A stretch of DNA of 64,000 nt from NCBI RefSeq assembly GCF_018128945.1, contig NZ_CP068393.1, forward strand, positions 2,852,001 through 2,916,000, in the 5' to 3' direction. This document shows positions 34,141 to 42,921 of this stretch, piece by piece. The notes under the pieces were generated by a model, which was given only the letters and a program-made list of their open reading frames with translations, searched no databases and was not told the DNA's origin. Source of the DNA: Aristaeella hokkaidonensis. GTDB taxonomy: Bacteria; Bacillota; Clostridia; Christensenellales; Aristaeellaceae. Every line of letters starts with the position of its first letter. The stretch's first letter is position 1. Made by a program: the position numbers and the translations under genes.

Positions 34141-34182
34141 AAAGAAAAAGCCCGCAGTGAAGCTGACGCTTCCGCAGGCTTG
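34141..34182 (-). terminator. Rho-independent terminator after lysC
   Basis: On the minus strand AAGCCTGCGGAAG pairs with CTTCACTGCGGGCTT with small mismatches, followed by TTTTTCTTTT. Confidence 0.8.
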
Positions 34183-34197
34183 ATTGTCATCGAATGT

Positions 34198-35520
34198 TCA
34201 TCCCACGAACTCGTGGTAGATGGCGTGGATGGTGGCTTCGAAGTCATTGTCGTTAACGCCAACGATGATGCTCAACTCGCTGGAGCCCTGGTCGATCATC
34301 CGTACGTTGATGCGGGCGCGGCTCATGGCGGAGAAGAGACGGGCGGCAGTACCGCAGTTATGCACCATGCCGCGGCCGACAGTGGCAATGATGGACATGT
34401 TGTCGCTGACAGAGACGCTGCCGCTGCCGTTGACCAAGGCTTCGATCTCCCTGAGGATATCGGCGCGATGAGGCTCCAGGGTGGCACTGTTCACCACGAC
34501 GCACATGCTGTCGATACCGGTGGGCATATGTTCAAAAGATACGCCGTAGTTTTCGAGCACCTGCAGCACCTTGCGGCCGAAACCGACTTCGCTGTTCATC
34601 ATGCTCTTTTCAATGGAGATGACGCTGTATCCCTTGTGACCGGCGATACCGGTGATGGTGGGAACAGAAATCTCGTTGGGAGCGTTCTTGCTGATCATGG
34701 TGCCGGGATGATACGGCTTGTTGGTATTACGGATGTTGGTGGGGATGCCGGCCTTGTGCACCGGGAACATCGCGTCCTCATGCAGGACGGAAGCTCCCAT
34801 GTGGCTCAGCTCCCGCAGTTCCTTATAGGTGATGGAGGAGATTTCCGCCGGGTTTTCGATGATCCGGGGATCCGCCATCAGGAAACCGGAAACGTCGGTC
34901 CAGTTTTCATACACATCGGCATTCACCGCACGGGCCACCAGGGCACCGGTGATATCGCTGCCGCTGCGGGAGAAGGTGCAGACTTCACCGTTTGCCTTGG
35001 AACCGTAGAATCCGGGCACAACAGCAGGCTCGCCGTCCGCAAGGAGGGCAGAGAGCTTTTCCTGGGTCTTTTCATCATCCAGGGTGCCGTTATCGTTGAA
35101 GAAAATTCCGTCAATGGGATCCACAAAGCGCCATCCCAGATAGTCAGCCATGAGGATGCCGCAGAGGTATTCGCCGCGGCTGGCGCACCAGTCCTTGCCC
35201 TTGCCGGAGGAGATTCCCTGCTCCACTTCATCCAGTTTGGAGTTGATATCCACTTTCAGGTGCAGAGCGCGGGCGATGGACAGATAGCGATCCCGGATAC
35301 GGGAAAAAGGCTCCGCGATGGATTTGCCTTCGCAGGCAAGGTCATAGCACTGATACAGCAGATCAGTGACTTTATCGTCTTCCTTGAAGCGTTTGCCGGG
35401 AGCGCTGGGGACCAGGTAGCGACGGGTGGGTTCCAGCTCCAGAATGCTGCGAACCTTACGGAACTGTTCATCATTGGCCAGCGAGCTGCCGCCGAATTTT
35501 GTCACGATACATTCAAGCAC
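34198..35520 (-). CDS. lysC: Aspartate kinase
   Basis: First step of lysine, threonine and methionine synthesis; phosphorylates aspartate. The N-terminal KFGGSSLAN motif binds ATP, and the C-terminal 140 residues hold two ACT domains for feedback by amino acids. 440 residues. The GTG at 35520 is preferred because GGAGG lies 8 bases upstream; the ATG 15 bases earlier overlaps that site. It stands alone, with its own terminator. Sequence alone does not tell which amino acid inhibits it. Confidence 0.96.
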   Translation of the reverse strand: MLECIVTKFGGSSLANDEQFRKVRSILELEPTRRYLVPSAPGKRFKEDDKVTDLLYQCYDLACEGKSIAEPFSRIRDRYLSIARALHLKVDINSKLDEVEQGISSGKGKDWCASRGEYLCGILMADYLGWRFVDPIDGIFFNDNGTLDDEKTQEKLSALLADGEPAVVPGFYGSKANGEVCTFSRSGSDITGALVARAVNADVYENWTDVSGFLMADPRIIENPAEISSITYKELRELSHMGASVLHEDAMFPVHKAGIPTNIRNTNKPYHPGTMISKNAPNEISVPTITGIAGHKGYSVISIEKSMMNSEVGFGRKVLQVLENYGVSFEHMPTGIDSMCVVVNSATLEPHRADILREIEALVNGSGSVSVSDNMSIIATVGRGMVHNCGTAARLFSAMSRARINVRMIDQGSSELSIIVGVNDNDFEATIHAIYHEFVG

Positions 35521-35544
35521 AGGGCAAACCTCCAAATACTAATT

Positions 35545-35572
35545 CAGAATTCAGAATTCAGAATTCAGAATG
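35545..35572 (+). repeat. Four-unit heptad array upstream of lysC
   Basis: Units CAGAATT three times, then CAGAATG. The rest of 35573-35794 holds no gene; it includes GCTCAGGATAACGAA, related to a CTCAGGATGAC stretch at about 34063-34073 on the other side of lysC, and an isolated GAATTCGGAATTC. Confidence 0.85.
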
Positions 35573-35794
35573 ATCCGCTGCGGCGGAAAGTTTCCTGACA
35601 CATACGCTCAGGATAACGAATACTTCCCAGGGATCATAGTGAATACCGACACGGATTTAAACAAAATCCTTTTAAACGTGGAATTCGGAATTCAATACTA
35701 TTGGCTGTTATGAAAAGAGCTGAACGTCAAAAAACGTTCGCCTGATCGCAACAGACCAACGTATATATTACTGCCGAAAGGGCTTATATGTCAA

Positions 35795-36499
35795 TCATTT
35801 TCGGGCTGTGACGGTCAGACCGAAAATCTTTTCCGCACCGCCGGATCGCAGAGCTTCTGCACAGCGGCAGAGAGTGGTGCCCGTGGTGCGCACATCGTCC
35901 ACGATGAGCACCGGAAAAGAGATCTTTTCCTTAGGGGTGAAAGCGCCTGCCAGATTGGCGGCGCGCTCTTTCTCATTCAGTCCTACCTGGCGCTTTTCCC
36001 GGCGGTCCCGACGAAGCAGCAGCTGCCTGCAGGGCAGGGACAGCTTTTCCGCGAAGGCTTCCGCCAGCAGGCGGCCGTGGTCGACAGCCCGCTCCCGGCG
36101 GCGGGATTCCGGCATAGTGACCCAGGTGACAACCGTGTCCGGTGGGAAGACAACGTCGTCCGGCAAGGGAAGCAGCAGGCTTGCAAGGATACGGGCGGCA
36201 CGTGCTTCCGCACCGTATTTGAGCCGGATGACCAGTTCCCGGGGGACGCCTTCGTGTGGACGGAGCGACCAGGCTGGAAGATCCGGATCCGGATCGGAAC
36301 GTTCCCAGGCAAAAAAGAAGCCGTCATGCTCCAGGGATTCACGGCAGGAAGCACAAAGACCGTCCCTGTCTGTTACCCTGCCGCAGACACAGCAGAGGGC
36401 ATCCTCGGGCCAGATGACGTCTTTTCCCCAGCGGGCAAGGGCTTTTTCAAGCGGCCCCCACTTGCCGAACAGCCAGGTTTCAAAAGGACGGGGACTCAT
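35795..36499 (-). CDS. ComF-family phosphoribosyltransferase-like protein
   Basis: A 234-residue ComF homologue, needed in competent bacteria for DNA uptake or handling. The N-terminal zinc ribbon is ALCCVCGRVTDRDGLCASC and the PRPP-type motif is VLIVDDVRTTGTT near residue 200. Its ATG overlaps the recD2 stop by 4 bases (ATGA), so the two are translated as a pair. This coupling of a RecD-like helicase and ComF suggests a shared role in processing incoming single-stranded DNA. Confidence 0.9.
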   Translation of the reverse strand: MSPRPFETWLFGKWGPLEKALARWGKDVIWPEDALCCVCGRVTDRDGLCASCRESLEHDGFFFAWERSDPDPDLPAWSLRPHEGVPRELVIRLKYGAEARAARILASLLLPLPDDVVFPPDTVVTWVTMPESRRRERAVDHGRLLAEAFAEKLSLPCRQLLLRRDRREKRQVGLNEKERAANLAGAFTPKEKISFPVLIVDDVRTTGTTLCRCAEALRSGGAEKIFGLTVTARK

Positions 36500-38730
36500 T
36501 GTACGAGCTCCCGGGTTTCGATCAGCCGGCGGGCCAGGGTGGTATAGCGGCGGATCACATGATCGTTTTCCACCATGCGGCGGATGACGGCCTCAGCGCC
36601 GACCAGCACCACAAGGCTGCGGGCCCTGGTCAGGGCGGTGTAGAGCAGGTTGCGGGTGAGCAGCATGGGCGGTCCGGGCGTCACGGGCATGACGACAACC
36701 GGGAATTCACTGCCCTGGGATTTATGTACGCTGAGGCAGTAAGCGGGCTCCAGGTCTTCCAGGTCTCCGGATTCATAGGTAGCTTCCCGCTCTTCGTCAA
36801 AGCGGACGGTAAGCATATGGTTTTCCGGATCCACGTCGATGATGAAGCCGATATCGCCGTTGAATACGCCGGCGCCGTCCTCAATGCCGGCGGAGGTTTC
36901 CCGGCGCCAGGGAAGACGGTAATCATTCCGGGTCTGGATGACCTTGTCCCCCAGACGGAAGATGGTTTCGCCCCATTGCAGCTGCGGCTTATCCGCGGCG
37001 GGCGGGTTGAGCATTTCCTGCAGACGGAGGTTGAGGCTGTTCACACCGCATTCTCCTTTGCGGGAGGGGGCAAGAACCTGGATATTCCGGACGGAAAGAG
37101 CAAGACGTTCCTCTTCCGGATAATGCAGATAACCGGGAAGCCGGGAAGTGACCAGCGCAGTGATGCTCTGGGCTGCGTCGGCCAGGGCGGTTTTACGCTC
37201 AAAGAAGAAATCGGTGCCTTTACCGTTAAGCACGGGCATCTGTCCGCTGTTGATCAGGTGGGCGTTTACGACAATCTGGCTTTCACCGCTCTGGCGGTAG
37301 ATTTCCGTAAGGCGGACGCAGGGAACCTCACCGCTGTCGAGGATATCGCCGAGCACGTTGCCTGGGCCGACGCTGGGCAGCTGATCTGCATCACCGACGA
37401 GGATCAGACGGGTGCCGGGACGGATGGCCTTCAGCAGGGCGCGCATCAGGACCAGATCAATCATGGAGGTTTCATCTGCTATGACGCAGTCCGCCTCCAG
37501 AGGGTTGTCATCCGTGCGGGTGAAGGCACCCTGCTCACCGCCGTATTCCAGCAGGCGGTGAATGGTACGCGCCTCGGCGCCGGTGGCCTCGCTCATCCGC
37601 TTGGCAGCGCGGCCAGTGGGGGCGCACAGGACGGTTTCGTTATCCTTCGAGAGCAGCTCCAGAATGCAGTTGATGATGGTGGTTTTGCCGGTGCCGGGAC
37701 CGCCGGTGATCACGAAGACGCCGTTTTCCAGCGCGCCGGCGATGGCCTGGCGCTGGGTGGGGGAAAAGGTGATGTTCCGGCGCTTTTCAAAGGACGATAT
37801 AGCCCGGGAAATGCCGGCATATTTATCCGGAGCAATGGCAGTCATCAGACGGCGGATCATGAGGGCAACTTCCTGCTCCGCGTACCGGTAATAAGGCAGG
37901 TAAACCCGGCGGCATTCCTCAGCTTCATCTGTTTCGGAATGAAGGGCACCGGAAACCAGCAAGCTGCGCAGTGCCTGCTGACAAAGAGTGAGCGGCACAT
38001 TGAGCAGAGAGGCAGAAGCGGAACAGAGTTCTGCCTCCGGCAGGTAAACATGACCTGAAGCAGCGGCGGCATCCCGCAGGATATAGGTCATGGCGGATTT
38101 GACGCGGTTTTCGCTGTCGGGTGGGATGCCCAGGGATAGTCCGATACGGTCCGCAGTTTTGAAACCTACGCCTTCGAGATCATCGCACAGGCGGTAAGGG
38201 TTTTCCCGGACGATTTCCGGGGTGCGGTCGCCGTAATGCCGGCTGATCCGGATAGCCAGGGCGGGAGAAATGCCGTAGGACTGGAGGAAAACCATAGCAC
38301 GCCGGGTGCTCTGCTGCTCCCGGAAGCTTTCCGCAATCATGATGGCCCGCTTTTTGCCGATGCCGCGGACTTCGCTCAGACGCTCCGGATGCTCGGAGAG
38401 GATCACAAGGGTTTCCTCCCCAAAGGCTTCAACAATAAGCTGGGCAGTGGACGGACCCACGCCGTGGATCAGGCCGCTGCCGAGGAACCGCTCAATACCC
38501 AGAAGGGTTGTGGGCGTTTTCAATTCGCAGGAGATACAGTGAAACTGGCGGCCGTAGGTACGGTGTTCTATCCAATCACCTGAAAAAACAGCCTGTTCAC
38601 CGGGGCTCAGCTCCGGCAGGGAGCCGACCACGGTGATCTCTGACCGGCCAGAACGGACGGTCAGTACGGACCAGCCATTTTCCTCATTCCGGAAAACGGT
38701 CCCCTGGATGGTCGCCTCAAGCTGTTCCAT
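36496..38730 (-). CDS. recD2: RecD2-type ATP-dependent DNA helicase
   Basis: A 744-residue superfamily 1B helicase moving 5' to 3' on single-stranded DNA. N-terminal OB and helix-hairpin-helix part (GIGKKRAIMIAESF); Walker A TGGPGTGKTTIINCI; Walker B VIADETSMID; GDADQLPSVGPGN; C-terminal SH3-containing motor part with SVHKSQGSEFPVVVMP and LLYTALTRARS. This is the stand-alone RecD2 found in bacteria without a partner RecBC here. ATG start at 38730. It is followed by comF in the same transcript. Confidence 0.95.
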   Translation of the reverse strand: MEQLEATIQGTVFRNEENGWSVLTVRSGRSEITVVGSLPELSPGEQAVFSGDWIEHRTYGRQFHCISCELKTPTTLLGIERFLGSGLIHGVGPSTAQLIVEAFGEETLVILSEHPERLSEVRGIGKKRAIMIAESFREQQSTRRAMVFLQSYGISPALAIRISRHYGDRTPEIVRENPYRLCDDLEGVGFKTADRIGLSLGIPPDSENRVKSAMTYILRDAAAASGHVYLPEAELCSASASLLNVPLTLCQQALRSLLVSGALHSETDEAEECRRVYLPYYRYAEQEVALMIRRLMTAIAPDKYAGISRAISSFEKRRNITFSPTQRQAIAGALENGVFVITGGPGTGKTTIINCILELLSKDNETVLCAPTGRAAKRMSEATGAEARTIHRLLEYGGEQGAFTRTDDNPLEADCVIADETSMIDLVLMRALLKAIRPGTRLILVGDADQLPSVGPGNVLGDILDSGEVPCVRLTEIYRQSGESQIVVNAHLINSGQMPVLNGKGTDFFFERKTALADAAQSITALVTSRLPGYLHYPEEERLALSVRNIQVLAPSRKGECGVNSLNLRLQEMLNPPAADKPQLQWGETIFRLGDKVIQTRNDYRLPWRRETSAGIEDGAGVFNGDIGFIIDVDPENHMLTVRFDEEREATYESGDLEDLEPAYCLSVHKSQGSEFPVVVMPVTPGPPMLLTRNLLYTALTRARSLVVLVGAEAVIRRMVENDHVIRRYTTLARRLIETRELVQ

Positions 38731-38742
38731 ACGTCACCCCAA

Positions 38743-38928
38743 AAGAATTTATAATTCACAAATCATAATTATATATTTTACCCAAACGACTTATGGTTGT
38801 TTGGGAACACACAGCGTGTGTGTACCGTTGTTTCAAGGAGGGCTGTTTTTCGAAACATCCAGCCTCTGTTCAGGGAAGCCCTGAAGGTTATGAAACAGAT
38901 AATTCTGAATTCTGATTTCTGAATCCTG
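38743..38928. repeat. Composite: forward heptad array, structured spacer, reverse heptad array
   Basis: Left array 38743-38770 (AAGAATT, TATAATT, CACAAAT, CATAATT) and right array 38901-38928 in reverse (AATTCTG, AATTCTG, ATTTCTG, AATCCTG). Between them are hairpins CCCAAAC/GTTTGGG (38781-38805), ACACACA/TGTGTGT with loop GCG (38807-38823), GGCTG/CAGCC (38841-38864) and TTCAGGG/CCCTGAA with loop AAG (38869-38885). No reading frame of note. The rest of 38731-39040 is the promoter region of the next gene. Confidence 0.7.
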
Positions 38929-38967
38929 AATTGTCATATCGCCTGATTCTACCATACAAAACTTCTA

Positions 38968-38996
38968 TTGTCATCAGAGTCGGGGTTTGATATAAT
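38968..38996 (+). promoter_or_regulatory. Promoter for the PG-binding gene at 39041
   Basis: TTGTCA, 17 bases, TATAAT. Confidence 0.7.
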
Positions 38997-39040
38997 AATT
39001 CGAAAGATGGTTCAATTCTAAGGAACGAGGAGTGGCGTAT

Positions 39041-40267
39041 ATGGATCTGATGAAAACCCTGCTGATCTACATGTCGGCGACAATGGCGCTGGCTGTGAAT
39101 AGTACGGCTGCTCCGAAGGAAACGCCCGTCCCCACTCCTGCTGCGACCGCAATTGTGGAGACAGTGGATACACAGGCAGAAAATCCCGAAAAGGTTCCCG
39201 CAGTGGCAGTGACGAACGCTGCAAAACCTACGGCGCAGATTACTCCGGCACCGGTACCCACCATCACGCCGAACGTGAAGGCTTATCATAACCTGACAAT
39301 GGGAACCAAGGGCAAGGAAGTAAAGAAACTGCAGGAAAAGCTGATTGAAAAAGGATATCTGCCTGAGGGAAGTGCGGACGGCGCCTACGGACGGCAAACC
39401 TATAATGCAGTCAAGAAATTCCAATACTACAACGGGTTGAAGGCTGACGGTATCGCCGGCAGAGCCACGCAGACCAACCTGTTTGAAAACCCGGAAATGG
39501 TAGACAACCCGGAGAAGACGGAAGAAACGGAAACACCCGCTCCGGAGGCAAACTCTGTGGTTATGCTTGCGACCCCGGCACCGGCTGAAACGGCAGCACC
39601 GGAAGCAACAGACGCTCCGGAACCGGAAGCCACGGCTGACGAAGTTCCCGCCACGGACGTGCCTGCGACCGATGCGCCTGTAACAGAAACGCCTGCAGGG
39701 GAAGCAGAAGCCACGGCAGAACCGGAGCCGACTGCTGAACCGGAGAAAACAGAAGAACCGAAAGAAGAAACAAAGCAGACCGCAGAAGATGTTCCGGAAG
39801 ACATTGAGGATATCGACCTGGACGCGGAAGAATACGAAATCATTAACGCGCTGGTTGCTCTGAACGAGGCGGATGGCCCGCTGGAATTCATCGCGACAGA
39901 AGACGGTGTGCCGGTAACGGCGAAGCCGAGGGTGAGCCAGTGCAAGGATAAGATCCGGATCAGCCTGGACGACCTGTGCAAGTGTGTGGAAGGCTGGAAA
40001 CTGACGGACGACGGCGTGGGTACCGTTGTGCTGGAGGCAGCCGGATATACCCTGGCCCTGTATGATGAAAACCAGGGCTGCACCGCGACTGTGAACGGAA
40101 CGCAGATTACCATAGCAGAGGATGATTATGACTTCGTATCCGAAGGCCATTTCATCAATGCTCAGTTCCTGGCGACAGCCCTGAAGGGCGAGGCGGCCTG
40201 GGACAAGGAAGAAAATACCCTGATGCTTCGGATCCGGGACAAGGACGCGGTTCAGTACGCGGATTGA
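39041..40267 (+). CDS. Exported protein with one PG-binding domain and a copper-amine-oxidase-N-like domain
   Basis: A 408-residue protein. The start at 39041 has GAGGAG 8 bases upstream; the N-terminus (LMKTLLIYMSATMALAVNS) is a likely signal peptide. Residues about 85-150 are a PG_binding_1 domain (KEVKKLQEKLIEKGYLPEGS). Residues about 155-270 are low-complexity, rich in E, T, P and A. The last 120 residues (RISLDDLCKCVEGWKLTD, then GHFINAQFLATALKG) resemble the small alpha/beta domain named after the N-terminus of copper amine oxidase, a common extracellular module. No enzyme is visible; a wall-attached binding or structural role is likely. Confidence 0.78.
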   Translation: MDLMKTLLIYMSATMALAVNSTAAPKETPVPTPAATAIVETVDTQAENPEKVPAVAVTNAAKPTAQITPAPVPTITPNVKAYHNLTMGTKGKEVKKLQEKLIEKGYLPEGSADGAYGRQTYNAVKKFQYYNGLKADGIAGRATQTNLFENPEMVDNPEKTEETETPAPEANSVVMLATPAPAETAAPEATDAPEPEATADEVPATDVPATDAPVTETPAGEAEATAEPEPTAEPEKTEEPKEETKQTAEDVPEDIEDIDLDAEEYEIINALVALNEADGPLEFIATEDGVPVTAKPRVSQCKDKIRISLDDLCKCVEGWKLTDDGVGTVVLEAAGYTLALYDENQGCTATVNGTQITIAEDDYDFVSEGHFINAQFLATALKGEAAWDKEENTLMLRIRDKDAVQYAD

Positions 40268-40381
40268 TGGACAATCCGGTTCGGAAACGGCCGGACAGGA
40301 GATTGAAACCGATACCGAAATGCTGTATGATAGGAACCCGCGCCGGAACCCCGGCGACGAATACGAAGGAGGTGCTTTGCC

Positions 40382-40618
40382 GTGAAGTCCGCTATGATCA
40401 GACTGAGCCTGGTTGAGAATGTGAACAATTTCGTCAACATCGTTGCGCGCTACCCCTATGAGATGGATCTGCGTGCAGGGCGCCATGTGGTGGACGCCAA
40501 GTCAATCCTGGGTATTTTCTCCCTGGATCTGTCAAAGCCGATCACCCTGGAGATCTACAGTGATGACTGCAGCGACCTGCTGGAAGAGATCAGCCCTTTC
40601 CTGATGAAGGAAGAGTAA
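40382..40618 (+). CDS. HPr-like protein without the active-site histidine
   Basis: A 78-residue protein whose second half (AKSILGIFSLDLSKPITLEI) matches HPr around regulatory Ser46. The region that should contain the phosphorylated His15 (GxHARPA) reads ENVNNFVNIV, so it cannot carry phosphate as a PTS carrier. The serine is kept, which leaves room for a regulatory role like that of Crh, but this is inference. GTG start with AAGGAGGTG about 8 bases upstream. It follows the PG-binding gene by 114 bases and is followed by a strong terminator. Confidence 0.78.
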   Translation: MKSAMIRLSLVENVNNFVNIVARYPYEMDLRAGRHVVDAKSILGIFSLDLSKPITLEIYSDDCSDLLEEISPFLMKEE

Positions 40619-40633
40619 ACAGGCAAAGAATAG

Positions 40634-40667
40634 AGACCGGTCAGATGACCGGTCTTTTCTTTTTTTC
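40634..40667 (+). terminator. Rho-independent terminator after the HPr-like gene
   Basis: AGACCGGTCA / TGACCGGTCT stem, then TTTTCTTTTTTT. Confidence 0.85.
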
Positions 40668-40706
40668 CGAACAATACGGATAAAAATCTTTGAATCATTC
40701 GGATAT
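40663..40706. promoter_or_regulatory. PurBox pair upstream of purR
   Basis: TTTTCCGAACAAT (40663-40675) matches the PurBox AWWWCCGAACWWT except at the first base. ATCATTCGGATAT (40694-40706) is the inverted half, weaker, 18 bases away, which is close to the Bacillus spacing. The second box lies between -35 and -10, as expected for self-repression relieved by PRPP. Confidence 0.65.
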
Positions 40707-40717
40707 TGTGCTATAAT
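40690..40717 (+). promoter_or_regulatory. Promoter for purR
   Basis: TTGAAT, 16 bases, TATAAT, 58 bases before the start. Confidence 0.6.
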
Positions 40718-40775
40718 TACCTGTTGTGAAATGATTTACCAGAGGATGCTTCGGAAGCAGAATTGGAGAAGAAAG

Positions 40776-41591
40776 ATGGACAGAATCCGCCGGAACGAGC
40801 GCATGACCGCAATGATCAAACTGCTGTCGGGAACCCCCAACAGGATCTTTACGCTGAACAGCTTCTGTGAACTGTTCGGATCCGCGAAATCAACGATGAG
40901 CGAGGATGTTGACCTGCTGCAGCAGGTGACAAAGGCTTTTGACCTGGGAGAAATCGATACGGTGACCGGCGCAGCTGGCGGCGTAAGGTACCGCCCGAAG
41001 GTGAGCCGGGAAAAGGCGCGGGCTACCATTGAAAAGCTGTGCGCGGATCTCAGCGGCACGGAACGGGTGCTTCCAGGCGGATTCCTGTATTACAGCGATA
41101 TCCTTTCCATGCCGGAGATCGTGAACCGGATGGGCGAAATCATTGCTACCGAGTACTATGACACAGAGCCGGATTTTGTGCTGACGATGGAAACCAAGGG
41201 AATTCCGGTGGCTTTCGCGACGGCCAATGCGCTGGGCGTGCCGCTGGTGATTGCCAGGCACTCCTCCCGGGTTTACGAGGGTTCTGCGGTGAATATCAAC
41301 TACGTTTCCGGCAGCGGGAGCATCGAGACGATGAGCCTGAGCCGTCGGGCGGTGAAGGAAAACCAGCAGGCGCTGATTGTGGACGACTTCCTGAAGGGAG
41401 GCGGCACAGCCGGCGGTATGGTGGAACTGATGCGGGAATTCAATGTGAAAGTGGTCGGCATGGCGTTCGTCATGGCAACCGCTTCACCGGAAAAGAAGCG
41501 GATTACGGGTGAAAAATCCCTGATGACGCTGGAAGTCACAGACGGGGATCCGGCGGTGGCCGTTGTCAGGCCGGCGGAGTGGCTGAAATAA
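40776..41591 (+). CDS. purR: Purine operon repressor PurR
   Basis: Gram-positive PurR of 271 residues: winged-helix DNA-binding N-terminus (residues about 1-75) and a phosphoribosyltransferase-like domain that senses PRPP (ALIVDDFLKGGGTAGGM is the PRPP loop). The ATG at 40776 has GGAGAA 5 bases upstream. An earlier in-frame ATG (40731) lies at the end of the leader without a ribosome site. The PurBox pair in its promoter suggests feedback on its own gene. Confidence 0.94.
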   Translation: MDRIRRNERMTAMIKLLSGTPNRIFTLNSFCELFGSAKSTMSEDVDLLQQVTKAFDLGEIDTVTGAAGGVRYRPKVSREKARATIEKLCADLSGTERVLPGGFLYYSDILSMPEIVNRMGEIIATEYYDTEPDFVLTMETKGIPVAFATANALGVPLVIARHSSRVYEGSAVNINYVSGSGSIETMSLSRRAVKENQQALIVDDFLKGGGTAGGMVELMREFNVKVVGMAFVMATASPEKKRITGEKSLMTLEVTDGDPAVAVVRPAEWLK

Positions 41592-41600
41592 GCTGCTGAT

Positions 41601-41630
41601 TTGCCAAAGGATAAAAACGCATGATATAAT
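41601..41630 (+). promoter_or_regulatory. Promoter for the HlyD-like/division cluster
   Basis: TTGCCA, 18 bases, TATAAT, 33 bases before the GTG of the HlyD-like gene. Confidence 0.6.
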
Positions 41631-41662
41631 AACAGAATGTCAGAAAGGGGGGTGAACCGCAG

Positions 41663-42901
41663 GTGTACGATATGCAGCCTCCGCAGCCGGTACAGATGCC
41701 GACACTGCAGGAGAAAAAACGCATGAGCGTGCCACAGATTATGCTGATCGTGCTGGCGCTGGCTTTTGCTGCCTGGTATCTGATCACCTCGCTGGCTCCC
41801 GAAGCTGCCCCCTATGCCCAGATTACCGCAGGTGTAATCGGCTCCCGTTATACCGGAGACTGCCTGATCGTGCGGGATGAGACGCCCTTTGATCAGGAAG
41901 CCGTATCCAGCGTTGAATACCTGGCGGAAGAGGGAAGCTATGTTTCCCCGGGCACAGATATCTGTAACGTCTATTCCTCCGGCTTCAGCACACGGGAACT
42001 GGAAACCCTGCAGGATTTCCGGGACCAGATCAAGGAATACCAGGTAAAGCTGCTGAACGCGGAAATCAATACAGACCCGCAGATGGAAAAACTGGAAGCG
42101 GAAGTGCTGACGCGGGCTCGTGAAGTCCGGGAACTGATCGGCGGTGCCCGGGGCAACATGAATAACCAGGAAGCGCTGCTTGCGGCAGCAATCCGTGCGC
42201 GTCAGAGCCGGCTGAAGGAGAAGTACAGCGGAGATCAGCGGATGACCCGTTTGTATGATGACGAACAGAGCCAGCTGCAGCGAATCGCCAGCTGGACCAA
42301 GAAGTCTGTTGCGCTGAAAGAGGGCCTGGTCAGCTTCTATTCCGACGGATATGAGTATGACCTGACAATTACCAACTATGACAAGTTCAGTCCGGCCCAG
42401 GTCCGTGCGATGATCAACGGACAGAAACCGGCTTCCTCCAACGATATCAGTTCAAAGGGAAAAACCACGATCTACCGTGTGGTACGCGATGGGCACTGGG
42501 TTGTGCTGATGCTGATCAAGGACAGCAACTGGAATCCGGTGGAAGGCGCGATATACGAACTGAAACTGGAGAACTTCAAGGATACCATGGTTCAGGCGCA
42601 GGTGCTCAGTTTTACCCGGACCGGCGGTGAACTGGAGGTCCGGCTGGACGTGCAGTCCAAGGTGCAACCGGTATTGTATATCCGGACATGTTCAGGTGTG
42701 CTGGGAGACAACGTGACCAGCCTGACGGTGCCGACAAAGGCCATATATACGCAGGACAACATGCCCGGCGTTGTGGTCGTGGATGGAGAATATCCGTTCT
42801 TCATTCCCGTCAATGTGATGGATGAAAAGGACGGGATGGTTTACATCTCTCCGATACAGCAGGGTACGCTCTATGAAGGGCAGACTGTAAAGCTGTTCTG
42901 A
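41663..42901 (+). CDS. HlyD-like membrane adaptor protein
   Basis: A 412-residue protein with a short cytoplasmic N-terminus, one membrane helix (about residues 27-46, IMLIVLALAFAAWYLITSLA) and an extracellular part with a lipoyl/barrel-sandwich half (VEYLAEEGSYVSPGTDICNV), a helical region around residues 110-210 and a C-terminal beta part. This is the plan of membrane-fusion (HlyD) proteins. In clostridia such genes often stand before yggS-sepF, as here, so a link to cell division or envelope assembly is possible. GTG start after GGGGGGTG. Confidence 0.8.
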   Translation: MYDMQPPQPVQMPTLQEKKRMSVPQIMLIVLALAFAAWYLITSLAPEAAPYAQITAGVIGSRYTGDCLIVRDETPFDQEAVSSVEYLAEEGSYVSPGTDICNVYSSGFSTRELETLQDFRDQIKEYQVKLLNAEINTDPQMEKLEAEVLTRAREVRELIGGARGNMNNQEALLAAAIRARQSRLKEKYSGDQRMTRLYDDEQSQLQRIASWTKKSVALKEGLVSFYSDGYEYDLTITNYDKFSPAQVRAMINGQKPASSNDISSKGKTTIYRVVRDGHWVVLMLIKDSNWNPVEGAIYELKLENFKDTMVQAQVLSFTRTGGELEVRLDVQSKVQPVLYIRTCSGVLGDNVTSLTVPTKAIYTQDNMPGVVVVDGEYPFFIPVNVMDEKDGMVYISPIQQGTLYEGQTVKLF

Positions 42902-42921
42902 TCAGGGAGGAGACAGACACC

